Shown one piece after another: positions 1-7,094 of a stretch of 20,576 bases of DNA. The notes below the pieces were generated by a model. The model was not told the DNA's origin. It ran no database searches and worked only from the letters and a program-made list of their open reading frames with translations. The position numbers and the translations under genes are program-made. This DNA comes from JACPYF01 sp964348695. Its GTDB lineage: Bacteria; Patescibacteriota; Saccharimonadia; Saccharimonadales; Saccharimonadaceae. Within the stretch, counting starts at the first letter, position 1. Every line of letters starts with the position of its first letter. The stretch is from NCBI GenBank assembly GCA_964348695.1, contig CAYGDI010000007.1, forward strand, positions 1 to 20,576. Reading direction: 5' to 3'.

Positions 1-1649
1 GCCATGCGCTCAGCGAACGGCGGGGCCGGTGGGGCGGGGGGCGGCGGCGGCGGCTCAACGTCGCGCACCAGCGACAAGCGTGCGCCGGCGGGCGCGGCGG
101 GCGGAACCGCCGCTGCTGCTGCGGCCGCCTCGGCGCGCTGTTTCGCGATCTCAGCCTGCGCGGGCGTCGTCTGCGCAACCGGATCGGGAACGCCGCTCGC
201 GTCGAGGAGCGGCCCGAGCCCGCTGCCGGCCCGCACCTCGTTGCCGGTGATCCACCGCGCGATGTCGGTGGGCGCGAGCGCGATCGATGGCGCCTTGGAG
301 GTGGCGACCTCCAGCACGGGTGCGATCACGTTGTACTGCCTCGCGAGCGCGTCGATCTCGACCGCGCCCATCACGTAGCCGGCGGCGCGGCGCTGCTCCA
401 CGTCGAGGTGAAACGCCGCGGTGCGCGTCGCGTAGTTTGCCGCGACAGCCTCGGCGTCCGCATCGGGGATCATGTAGCGGCGCAGCGGCGCGAGCGACGA
501 GTCGCCGAAGTTCATGGCGGCCCATGGCTCGATTAGCCCCGTGCGAAAGCCTTGCTCGAGGCACGCCAGATCGCCTTGCACGATCGTGGTCGCGACACCG
601 AACAGCGCCGCGATGTCGACGCCAGGCGCTCCGCCCTGCGCGCCCATCGTGCCGTCGGTGCCGAGGTAGCCGCGCGCTGCAAGCTTCTCGGTCTTGCCCG
701 CGAGCTCGTTCCAGACCTGCCACGCGGTGGAGTTGTTCGTGATGTAGTCGAGCGTCGTGCCGAATGGCTTGATGCCGACGGGCATTTCGAGCGACGCGAC
801 GGCCTGGAGCAGATCGAGAAATGCTTTCGCCTGCGGCGTGAGCGCGCCGGCTTCGTCCGCGACGGCCATGCCGTCCGCCATCGTGCCGACGACTTTTGCG
901 TTTCCGTGCGACGAGCTGCCCTTGCTCCAGTCGCGTTGCGCGTGCGCATTCGCGGCCCACAGGAGTGCCCCCCACAGGAGGCAGGCGTCTTGCTGCCACG
1001 GCTTGTGCTGGTGTTGCTGAAAGACGATCCATCGCCCGTCGCCGTGGACGATGGGAACCGTTCCCCAATTCGGGTTCTCGCGCCCAAGGTCAGCGGGCGG
1101 CGTCTCCTGGTCGACCATCGTCACGAGCGAGCCGCGCGAGCCGTCGGCGTTGCGGAAGTTCGGATCGTAGCGTACCCATTCGAGCGGCCAGTAAGCACAC
1201 TGGAAATCCACGCGCGAGCCGTCGTCGCGCGGCGTGGCGGTGACGACACCAATGGCGACGCCGTGATTGACGAGGCAGCCGAGAAGGTCGGCGCGCGCGC
1301 CGGGGGCAAAGCCTACGCCCTCGTTGCCGAAGTGCGCGTCTGCCTCGGCGGCGACCGCAGCGCCGCGCGCGCCCTTCGCCGGGATGAGCTGCACGCCGAG
1401 GCACCGCTCGGGCGCGAGGCGATTCTTGAACGGCGCCGCCATCGCCGGATTCGTCCGGAACGCCGCAGCGAGCTGCACGGGGCGCGCGAAGTTCCCGCGC
1501 ATCTGGTCATCGCGGGCGTTGCGGATTTCCTCGATGCTCCAGGCGTGCGCGCTGCTCGAAGCGAGCGGTGGACGCAGCGCTGCGGCCAATCGGGCGCCGT
1601 CAAACTCGGCCGCAACGCGGACCTTTCGGGCTCGTTTCGAGGCTGCCAT
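1..1649 (-). CDS. Portal-like protein (Mu gp29/DUF935 type), 3' end cut by window edge
   Basis: The minus frame reads from an ATG at 1649-1647 without a stop to the left edge, giving 549 codons. An in-frame TAG lies at 1670-1668 with no other start codon between, so this start is firm, although no Shine-Dalgarno sequence precedes it. The portal forms the dodecameric DNA gate at one head vertex. The central part has the look of Mu gp29-like portals: a W-rich stretch around residues 200-240, then GDLACLEQGFRTGLIEPWA and a following NFGDSSLAPLRRY. A helical, Ala-rich tail ends in a polyproline run near residues 530-545. Mu-type portals are about 500 residues, so the gene probably ends soon beyond the edge or carries an extension. 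It is divergent from the protease and capsid genes, which is unusual for this phage group. Family assignment is by pattern recognition; a fused minor head domain cannot be excluded. Confidence 0.72.
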   Translation of the reverse strand, partial: MAASKRARKVRVAAEFDGARLAAALRPPLASSSAHAWSIEEIRNARDDQMRGNFARPVQLAAAFRTNPAMAAPFKNRLAPERCLGVQLIPAKGARGAAVAAEADAHFGNEGVGFAPGARADLLGCLVNHGVAIGVVTATPRDDGSRVDFQCAYWPLEWVRYDPNFRNADGSRGSLVTMVDQETPPADLGRENPNWGTVPIVHGDGRWIVFQQHQHKPWQQDACLLWGALLWAANAHAQRDWSKGSSSHGNAKVVGTMADGMAVADEAGALTPQAKAFLDLLQAVASLEMPVGIKPFGTTLDYITNNSTAWQVWNELAGKTEKLAARGYLGTDGTMGAQGGAPGVDIAALFGVATTIVQGDLACLEQGFRTGLIEPWAAMNFGDSSLAPLRRYMIPDADAEAVAANYATRTAAFHLDVEQRRAAGYVMGAVEIDALARQYNVIAPVLEVATSKAPSIALAPTDIARWITGNEVRAGSGLGPLLDASGVPDPVAQTTPAQAEIAKQRAEAAAAAAAVPPAAPAGARLSLVRDVEPPPPPPAPPAPPFAERM

Positions 1650-1719
1650 GCGGGTATGACGATAGCACTATCTGCAAAAATAGTTTGACGATATCAATTC
1701 GGGCGTCCAGCCTTGCTGC
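1650..1719. promoter_or_regulatory. A+T-rich divergent spacer with inverted and direct repeats (operator/promoter candidate)
   Basis: This is the only clearly A+T-rich stretch in the left half. It contains GATAGcaCTATC (1661-1672), ACTAT/ATAGT arms (1668-1685), TTGAcgataTCAA (1685-1697) and the direct repeat TGACGATA at 1657-1664 and 1686-1693, 29 bp apart. It lies between the divergent portal and protease starts. No convincing sigma-70 pair is present; the best on the minus strand is TTGATA with a 19-bp spacer to GATAGT. Neither flanking gene has a recognisable ribosome binding site, so leaderless or very short leaders are possible. The regulatory role is inferred from repeats and position. 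Confidence 0.45.
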
Positions 1720-2871
1720 GTGGCCCGCCCGAAAACCGTCCGCTCGATTGCGTTGACGCACGCGCGGCTCGCGGTCGAGATCGCACCGGGCGCCACCGAG
1801 GTGCGGCTCTTCAAAGTCGGCGTGAACGCGACGGAGAACGGCGATTTTCTCTTCGACGCGCAGTCCGCGATCGACGTGATGGCGGCGTACCAGGCGCACG
1901 GCGTCGACAAAATGATAGACCTCGAACACCTGTCGCTCAACACGGAGTCGGCGGCGTTCGACCCCGACGCTCGCGCGTGGTGTGAGCTTGCGATCCGCAA
2001 CGGCGAGTTGTGGGCCGTGAACATCCGGTGGAACGACGACGGCGCTGAGCGGCTGCGATCGCGAAAACAGCGTTACGTGTCACCGTACTTCTCGCACGAC
2101 GCCGATGGCCGCGTTCTCTCGGTAATCAACATCGCGCTCACCGCGCTACCCGCAACGCACGGCACCGAGGCTCTTGTCGCCGCGCGCATCACGACTCCCA
2201 CCAACCCGCGGGCCAAGCTCGCAATTGGAGCAGGCATGGATCCGAAACTTGTTGAGGAGGCGATGGCCGCCATCACCGCCGGTGACTCAGCGAAGGCGCT
2301 GGAAATTCTGACCTCGATGATCGCGAGCGCCGCTGGCGCCGCGCCGGCCGAAGAGCCTCCCGCGGATGACGCGATGGCCGCCGCCATGCCGACCCCTGCC
2401 GAAGAGGAGAAGCAGGCCGAGACGATGGCCGCGGTATCGCTGCTCCAGCGCCTGAGCGGCAAGCCGACGATCGGCGAGTCCGTGCGCGAGGCGCAGACCT
2501 GGCACGCGTCGCACCTCGAGCTGGTGAGCGAGCGCGCAAAGCTCAAGGCCGAGCGGCTCGCGCTCGAAATGGGCGAGCGCAAGGCGAACGCCGCGACCCT
2601 CGTGAAGCTCAAAGCCGAGACGCCGCACACCTCGGGCCTCGCGACCGGCAAGCTCTGCCAGCGCCTCATCGACGAGCCGCTCGCCGAGCAGGGCGCGCGC
2701 GTCGCTGCGCTGCTCGCGGCTCACGGCGGCAAGCTGCCCGAGGCGCCGAAGCCTCCGCCCGGCTCTCCCGGCGGCGGTCACGCGGAGTTGTCGGCGCGCG
2801 AACTGGCGATGTGCGCCGAGAAGAAGTTGGACCCGGCGATCTACGCCGCATCGAAAGCCTCGAGGAACTGA
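1720..2871 (+). CDS. Head maturation protease with C-terminal scaffold (Mu gpI-like)
   Basis: This 383-residue protein matches the layout of Mu protein I. Residues 1-165 form the protease, which cleaves scaffold and head proteins inside the procapsid. They include a family-like segment DKMIDLEHLSLN near residue 65, QRYVSPYFSHD near residue 115, and INIALTALPAT. Then come an Ala/Glu-rich linker, a coiled-coil rich in Lys, Glu and Ala, and a C-terminal LSARELAMCAEKKLDPAIYAA helix typical of capsid-binding scaffold tails. The GTG start at 1720 is preferred because the family's N-terminal strand begins soon after it, though no ribosome binding site is visible. The gene ends 3 bp before the decoration protein gene and carries that gene's GAGGA signal at its 3' end. 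The protease family assignment is strong; catalytic residues are not assigned. Confidence 0.88.
   Translation: MARPKTVRSIALTHARLAVEIAPGATEVRLFKVGVNATENGDFLFDAQSAIDVMAAYQAHGVDKMIDLEHLSLNTESAAFDPDARAWCELAIRNGELWAVNIRWNDDGAERLRSRKQRYVSPYFSHDADGRVLSVINIALTALPATHGTEALVAARITTPTNPRAKLAIGAGMDPKLVEEAMAAITAGDSAKALEILTSMIASAAGAAPAEEPPADDAMAAAMPTPAEEEKQAETMAAVSLLQRLSGKPTIGESVREAQTWHASHLELVSERAKLKAERLALEMGERKANAATLVKLKAETPHTSGLATGKLCQRLIDEPLAEQGARVAALLAAHGGKLPEAPKPPPGSPGGGHAELSARELAMCAEKKLDPAIYAASKASRN
2236..2871 (+). CDS. Nested in-frame scaffold protein (Mu gpZ-like)
   Basis: An ATG at 2236 lies in the protease frame, directly after GGAG with a 5-base gap, a better initiation signal than that of the parent gene. 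It would give a 211-residue protein equal to the scaffold half: an Ala-rich acidic linker, a charged coiled-coil, a Pro/Gly stretch and the C-terminal capsid-binding helix. In Mu the scaffold Z is made in exactly this way, as the in-frame 3' part of gene I, so that excess scaffold is available over protease. The sequence shows the start signal; use of it is inference. Confidence 0.6.
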   Translation: MDPKLVEEAMAAITAGDSAKALEILTSMIASAAGAAPAEEPPADDAMAAAMPTPAEEEKQAETMAAVSLLQRLSGKPTIGESVREAQTWHASHLELVSERAKLKAERLALEMGERKANAATLVKLKAETPHTSGLATGKLCQRLIDEPLAEQGARVAALLAAHGGKLPEAPKPPPGSPGGGHAELSARELAMCAEKKLDPAIYAASKASRN

Positions 2872-2874
2872 GCC

Positions 2875-4479
2875 ATGGCAAATTCAACCGCAGACATTCA
2901 GCTCGACGGCGTCGGCTACGCCGACGGGCGCCGCTTTCACCTCCCGGTCAGCACCGGCGCGAGCATCTACGACGGCGTGATGGTCTCGCAGCTCACCGCC
3001 GACGGCAAGCTCGTGGCGGCGACCACCGCGCTGTCGGGGCCGGTCATCGGCAAGGCGACTCACGCCGTGCTCGCCGCCACTGCGGGTCAGCGGTGCCTGA
3101 TCGAAACGGACCGCATCTACCTGCTGGCCAACGGCACGGGCGCGAATGCGTTCAGCGAGGCGAGCGCCATCGGCGCGCCTGCGTACGCGTTCGACGATCA
3201 CACCGTCTACGACAACAGCAACGCTGGCGCGCTGAAGCTCGCCGGCTCGTTCCGCGGCATGGAGGCAAACGGCAAGGTCCGCGTGCTCATCACGCCGGAG
3301 TACGCGATCAACGCCGCCGACGACGCGGGTGAGGTCACCGGGCCGCCGACCGTGCAGGTGCGCGGTCGCTCGACGGCGGACATCGCCAACCTCGCAGCGT
3401 TCACCGTCGCCGGAGTCGACGGCCTCACCTACGTCGCAGGCGAGAGAATCTTTCTCAACGACCAGACGGCACCGGCGGAGAACGGCCCGTATCTCGTCGG
3501 CACCGTCGCCGCGGGCGTGGCGCCATTGACCCGCGTCCTCGACGCGGACGGAGCGACCGAGATCGTATCGGGCATGGTGATCGTCGTGAGCGAGGGCACG
3601 GCCCACCTCGACACCGCGTGGAAGCTCGACACCAACGCGCCCATCACGATCGGCACCACGGCGCTGACGTTCACGCAGGTTCCGTTCGGCTTCGGCGCTG
3701 CTGCCGCGCTTGCCGACGTGACGAAGGCGGCCGAGAACGCCGGCACCAGCAACCTCGCCGCGCGCATCGACCACAAGCACGACGTATCGACCGCTGCGGC
3801 GATCGACATCGGCGAGGCCGCCAGCGGTGAAGGCGCGGCTACAAGCCTCGCGCGTTCCAACCATATCCACAAGGCGATCCCAACGACCGCCCGCTACGTC
3901 ATGACGACGAACGTTGCCAACTTGGCGGCCTTCACTGTCGCGCAGGATGGCGTCACGGGCGTCGAAGGCAACGTCGTGCTGCTCGCGAATCAGACGACCG
4001 GAGCGGAGTCCGGGCTCTACTCGATCGGAACGGTCGGCGGCGGCACCGCGCCACTGACGCGCGTCGCATGGCTGCCGACCGGCGCCATCGTACAGAGCGG
4101 CTACACCATCCACGTCGGCGAGGGCACGCTCAACGCGGCGTCCAACTGGTTCATCTCGACGGCGGGCGCCATCACGATCGGCACGACCGCTCATCTGTGG
4201 TTCCCCGAGTCGATTGTGCAGTCGCTCGCGTTCCCGGTGAACACCGGCCTGATCGCGGTGACGAACGTGCCGATTCTTTCGACGACCAAAACGATGCTCA
4301 ACGTCATCAACATCGCCGAGGTGACGGCCGACTTGACCGTGCGATACAGCCGCGAGCCTGGGACTGTCGTGGCCGGCGCGGTTGGTACCGCATCGATCAC
4401 CGTGATGGCTGAGATTGCGGCCGGTGGCGTCAACGTGGACGACGACTCGACGCTGCTCGTCCAGATCCAGAACCGCTGA
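2875..4479 (+). CDS. Head decoration protein with two fibre-type beta domains and HxH motifs
   Basis: This 534-residue protein lies between scaffold and major capsid protein, where phages of this type encode a head decoration protein. Residues 1-150 look like a small decoration-type beta domain (repeated Gly, GPVIGKATHAVLAATAGQ). Residues 167-269 and 344-445 are two related copies of a domain common in tail fibres: a VANLAAFTV-like opening, NQT..AENG.Y.VGT in the middle and AITIGTTA at the end. Between them lie HKH (300-302) and HIH (330-332) in GxxxxLARxxHxH contexts, a pattern known from trimeric fibres. The C-terminal 90 residues are another beta-rich segment. The start has GAGGA eight bases upstream. 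It probably sits on the capsid surface and may carry fibres. The decoration role is inferred from position; a minor capsid fibre is the alternative. Confidence 0.7.
   Translation: MANSTADIQLDGVGYADGRRFHLPVSTGASIYDGVMVSQLTADGKLVAATTALSGPVIGKATHAVLAATAGQRCLIETDRIYLLANGTGANAFSEASAIGAPAYAFDDHTVYDNSNAGALKLAGSFRGMEANGKVRVLITPEYAINAADDAGEVTGPPTVQVRGRSTADIANLAAFTVAGVDGLTYVAGERIFLNDQTAPAENGPYLVGTVAAGVAPLTRVLDADGATEIVSGMVIVVSEGTAHLDTAWKLDTNAPITIGTTALTFTQVPFGFGAAAALADVTKAAENAGTSNLAARIDHKHDVSTAAAIDIGEAASGEGAATSLARSNHIHKAIPTTARYVMTTNVANLAAFTVAQDGVTGVEGNVVLLANQTTGAESGLYSIGTVGGGTAPLTRVAWLPTGAIVQSGYTIHVGEGTLNAASNWFISTAGAITIGTTAHLWFPESIVQSLAFPVNTGLIAVTNVPILSTTKTMLNVINIAEVTADLTVRYSREPGTVVAGAVGTASITVMAEIAAGGVNVDDDSTLLVQIQNR
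3373..3681 (+). repeat. Fibre-type domain, copy 1 (residues 167-269 of the decoration protein)
   Basis: The encoded segment opens with TADIANLAAFTV, has NDQTAPAENGPYLVGTV in the middle and closes with ITIGTTALTFTQV. It matches copy 2 in order and spacing of motifs, so it arose by domain duplication. Confidence 0.75.
3904..4209 (+). repeat. Fibre-type domain, copy 2 (residues 344-445 of the decoration protein)
   Basis: The encoded segment opens with TTNVANLAAFTV, has NQTTGAESGLYSIGTV in the middle and closes with ITIGTTAHLWFPE. It has diverged from copy 1 but keeps the same motif order, about 176 residues further on. Confidence 0.75.
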
Positions 4480-4509
4480 ACGACGACCCGGAACTGAAGG
4501 AAAACGACC

Positions 4510-5496
4510 ATGGCAAAACTCAATCCCGCCACCACGCTTCCGACCTCGTCGCAGGACGCGCTCCAGATCTTCGACGAGCGTTACAACGCGCAGCTGCTGC
4601 TCGCGCAGCCGCAGACGTGGGTCGAGGAGCTTGGCGAGGTCCACACGACCCCGGCGCTTTCGACCAAGTATCCGATGTCGATGCTCTCGCTGAATTACAC
4701 CGAGGCCATCGCGGGAGAGGGGCACTTCCGGCGCATCGGCGAGAAGGACGTAGAGCTCACCGTCGTGGAGTACCAGGACGGCATCGAGATCGAACTGGTG
4801 AAGCTCCTGACGAACACGTTCAGCGCAGCGCGCTGGAACGATGCGCCAGCCGCCATGCTCCAAGCCGAGGCGATCTTCGTGCTGAAGATGATCGCTGACG
4901 CGCTCGAGGCCAACACCGACCTCTGCGGATGGGACGACCTCGCGCTCTTTCACGACGCGCACCTGAGCAACCCGAAGGACGCCAACAGCGCGACCTTCGA
5001 CAACCTCCAGGCGGGCGCTAAGAACGTCGCGAACATCGATGATCTCGAGGGCGAGATCACCCTGATGGCCGAGGTGCTCGACGAGAACGGCGATCCGCTC
5101 GGCGTGATGCCGAACGTCATCGGCGTACCGCGAGCCAAATTCCAGAAGCTGAAGAACCTGCTGAAGCAGGATTTCATTCCGAGCGCGGCCGGGACTGCGA
5201 CGATGCGCAACCCCTACAACGACGGGTCGCTCACCGTCGTGCGGATGGATCAACTCACTGACGTGAACGACTGGTACCTGTTCGATACGAACCTGATCGC
5301 CAAGGGCGTGGTGCCGTGGACCGTCGCCAAGCTGGCGCTTCAAGCGCCTGGATTCGACTCGATGAGCCTGCGGAGGTCGGACATGGACAACAGCGATCGG
5401 TGTCGCGAGAAGGGACTCGTCGCAGTTTCGAGCCACATCTACTACGGCTCGAAGTTCCTCTTCCCACACGCAATTCGCCGAGTGACGGGCTCCTGA
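4510..5496 (+). CDS. Major capsid protein (Mu gpT-like)
   Basis: This 328-residue protein resembles the Mu major head subunit gpT family in length, order of motifs and gene position. The N-terminal residues 10-70 carry the helix and loop seen in the family (IFDERYNAQL, then ELGEVHTTPALSTKYPMS). The middle has a charged helix with MLQAEAIFVLKMIADALEAN, then FHDAHLSNP and GVMPNVIGVPRAKF. The C-terminal third has NDWYLFD and a closing strand. Hundreds of copies would form the icosahedral shell. AAGGA lies eight bases before the ATG in a 30-bp gap after the decoration gene. No frameshift or truncation is visible. The gene after it starts only two bases downstream. Confidence 0.92.
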   Translation: MAKLNPATTLPTSSQDALQIFDERYNAQLLLAQPQTWVEELGEVHTTPALSTKYPMSMLSLNYTEAIAGEGHFRRIGEKDVELTVVEYQDGIEIELVKLLTNTFSAARWNDAPAAMLQAEAIFVLKMIADALEANTDLCGWDDLALFHDAHLSNPKDANSATFDNLQAGAKNVANIDDLEGEITLMAEVLDENGDPLGVMPNVIGVPRAKFQKLKNLLKQDFIPSAAGTATMRNPYNDGSLTVVRMDQLTDVNDWYLFDTNLIAKGVVPWTVAKLALQAPGFDSMSLRRSDMDNSDRCREKGLVAVSSHIYYGSKFLFPHAIRRVTGS

Positions 5497-5498
5497 CC

Positions 5499-5687
5499 AT
5501 GAGCCGCGATCAACTCAAGGCCGAGCGCATCGCGCAGCTCCCGAAGTGCGGCGAGTGCGGCTCGCCCATGGCGGTCACGCCGTGTCCCGAGTGTCGGCGC
5601 CGCTTCGTGGCTGCGCACCGCGGCAAGGCTGCTGCGCCGGCCGACGACACGTCGCGGCCCGCTCGCGTTGCGCGTCGCTCGGAATGA
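5499..5687 (+). CDS. Small CxxC/CxxC zinc-ribbon-like protein
   Basis: This 62-residue protein starts two bases after the capsid stop codon, and the short gap implies translational coupling. Residues 16-32 read KCGECGSPMAVTPCPEC, a CX2C-X8-CX2C arrangement (Cys 17, 20, 29, 32) that could hold one zinc ion. The N-terminal 15 residues form a short charged helix; the C-terminal third is basic and Ala/Arg-rich, probably disordered. Its function is unknown. Its place directly behind the major capsid gene and before a hairpin suggests it is made with head proteins. An open reading frame extends upstream into the capsid gene, but the ATG at 5499 fits the capsid stop. The metal site is inferred from cysteine spacing only. 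Confidence 0.62.
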   Translation: MSRDQLKAERIAQLPKCGECGSPMAVTPCPECRRRFVAAHRGKAAAPADDTSRPARVARRSE

Positions 5688-5705
5688 CCTCGCATCGACG
5701 CCGCT

Positions 5706-5739
5706 AAAGGCCCCGCACCTCGCCCGAGGCCGGGGCTTT
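5706..5739 (+). terminator. G+C-rich hairpin after the capsid genes, possible attenuating terminator
   Basis: AAAGGCCCCG and CCGGGGCTTT form a long stem with one bulged G, and inside it CCTCG-CC-CGAGG pairs perfectly. The stem ends in CTTT rather than a long T run, and the next gene begins within ten bases, so it would be a partial terminator or an mRNA-stabilising hairpin. It could keep capsid output above tail output. The structure is seen; the effect is inferred. Confidence 0.5.
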
Positions 5740-5746
5740 GGCGGTA

Positions 5747-6397
5747 GTGGCGTCCGCGTATTGCAGCAAAGAGGATCTCTATGACGCTGGATTGGCGCGC
5801 GGCTCGCTGCCAAATCCGGGGCGTCTCGTCGCGTCCGTCGACATCACGACGGAGTTGCTGACGCTCGACGGCCACGGATTTCGTGCCGACGCTGAGCTGC
5901 TGTTCCGCGCCGAGACAGGCGGCTCGCTACCGTCGCCACTCGTCGCCGGCACGACGTACTACGCGGACGCCGTGAGCGATTCGACGTTCAAGGTCCGCTC
6001 GACCGCCGGTGGCGCCGCCATCAACCTCACAACCGCCGGCTCTCTCATCGTGGTGTCGACGCCGCTGCCGTTCATCGCCGCGATTCGCCGCGCTAGCGCC
6101 ATGGTCGACGACATGCTGCCGGCTCACATCGTGCCGCTGACGGCGCCGTATCCCGTCGTCGTCGTGGCCGTCACGGCGGACCTGGCGATCGCGGTGCTCG
6201 GCATGCTGACGGGTGGAAGCTCCGCGGACTTCATCACGCAGAAGCTCGCGGGCGCGCAGAAGATTCTGGATCGCTGGAGCAAGGGCATCCCGATTCGCGG
6301 CGCCGTCGTGCCGCCCGCGGCTGGCCTGTCGGCGTTGGCCGTCACGACCGCGACGGATCCGCGCGGGTGGGTTCCCGTTGGAGGCACGCTGCCATGA
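5747..6397 (+). CDS. Mu gp36-like (DUF1320) head-tail connector with inserted beta domain
   Basis: The 216-residue protein starts at GTG 5747, giving VASAYCSKEDLYDAG, the usual opening of the DUF1320 family. A TTG nine bases upstream is an alternative. The family is a small head-completion or connector protein. Here the helical body is split: residues 27-107 are an extra beta-rich segment with HGF.ADAELLF, a GTTYYADAV turn and a closing Gly/Ala-rich strand. Such GD..F/GTTYYV domains are widespread in phage structural proteins. Family helices resume at PFIAAIRRASAMVDDML and end with an AQKILDRWSKG segment. The start lies just behind the hairpin, and the stop overlaps the next ATG (ATGA). The family call is by motif; the insertion is seen directly. 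Confidence 0.75.
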   Translation: MASAYCSKEDLYDAGLARGSLPNPGRLVASVDITTELLTLDGHGFRADAELLFRAETGGSLPSPLVAGTTYYADAVSDSTFKVRSTAGGAAINLTTAGSLIVVSTPLPFIAAIRRASAMVDDMLPAHIVPLTAPYPVVVVAVTADLAIAVLGMLTGGSSADFITQKLAGAQKILDRWSKGIPIRGAVVPPAAGLSALAVTTATDPRGWVPVGGTLP

Positions 6398-6699
6398 GGC
6401 ACGGAAGCTTTGCGATCTCGGTGCGAAGGCCGACGCCGCCGGCTGAGATTGATCGCCAATATCCGATCATCAACGGAGTGCTGGCCGACTGGCGCGACAT
6501 CGAACTCTCCGTCGTGACGGACGATGGCGAGCAGATCCTGGTGACCGACGTGAAGCGGATTTCGTTCGACTTCAACGCGGAGATTCCGGAGGCGCTGACG
6601 GTCAAGGTCGAGCTGTACCCGAAGACGCTGGAGGTCCGCCTCGAGTCAATCGAGGTCAAGGTACATGTCGACGAACCCGCCGACGAGGACTCGCCATGA
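6394..6699 (+). CDS. Small structural-module protein of unknown function
   Basis: This 101-residue protein begins at the ATG inside the ATGA overlap with the gp36-like gene and ends in an ATGA overlap with the next gene, so it belongs to the same coupled series. It is beta-rich: a stretch of alternating charged and hydrophobic residues (DIELSVVTDDGEQILVTDV) is followed by a second strand pair (ALTVKVELYPKTLEVRLES) and an acidic tail. There is no signal peptide, membrane segment or recognisable motif. A longer frame exists upstream but would overlap the gp36-like gene by over 30 bases. Position suggests a connector or neck component; I do not recognise the family. Confidence 0.65.
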   Translation: MRHGSFAISVRRPTPPAEIDRQYPIINGVLADWRDIELSVVTDDGEQILVTDVKRISFDFNAEIPEALTVKVELYPKTLEVRLESIEVKVHVDEPADEDSP

Positions 6700-7094
6700 G
6701 CCGCGTCACCGGCAACATCTCGAAGCTGTCGCAGCTCGCGGCATCGTTGCGGCAGCTGCCGCGCGTGCTGGCGATCGACGTGGCGGCGAAGGTCGCGCCC
6801 AGCATCACGGCCCTCGCGCGCGCATCGTTCGACGGCGGGCGCACGGCGTACGGCGACGCGCGCCCCGCGGGCGTCCACGGCAACGCGCTGACTCTCGTGA
6901 AGAGCGGCGACACCGCGGCAACGTTAAACTTCGTCGCCATCGGCACCAAGGTGCGGGCGGTGCTGGGCACGCGCTACGCGAAGTTTCTCATTGGCAAGTA
7001 CGGCATTCTCCCGAGCGGCGCGCTTCCGTTCGCGTGGGCCGACGACATCGACGCGACGGCGCGCGCTGAGATCGCGAAGGCGCTGGGCTCATGA
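6696..7094 (+). CDS. Putative neck/tail completion protein (HK97 gp10-like)
   Basis: This 132-residue protein is coupled by ATGA overlaps on both sides. An N-terminal helix is followed by a beta core and then a segment with KFLIGKYGILPSGALPFAWA before a closing amphipathic helix. The sequence pattern of a Tyr or Phe, a short Gly-Pro loop, then Pro-Phe-x-Trp and a last helix is common in gp10-type neck and tail completion proteins, which sit between connector and tail tube. Length and position agree, between a gp36-like connector and a terminator candidate. The similarity is only to the general pattern, so the assignment is tentative. Confidence 0.55.
   Translation: MSRVTGNISKLSQLAASLRQLPRVLAIDVAAKVAPSITALARASFDGGRTAYGDARPAGVHGNALTLVKSGDTAATLNFVAIGTKVRAVLGTRYAKFLIGKYGILPSGALPFAWADDIDATARAEIAKALGS

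Noticed and set aside
552..1688. 378-codon plus-strand open frame over the portal region
   Set aside because: The minus frame has portal-like sequence and a cleaner composition; the plus frame is Arg/Ala-rich shadow.
2884..5469. Very long open frame on the minus strand, 861 codons
   Set aside because: It lies opposite the decoration and capsid genes. The product is Arg/Val/His-rich with no domain pattern. G+C-rich genes commonly leave the opposite strand open.
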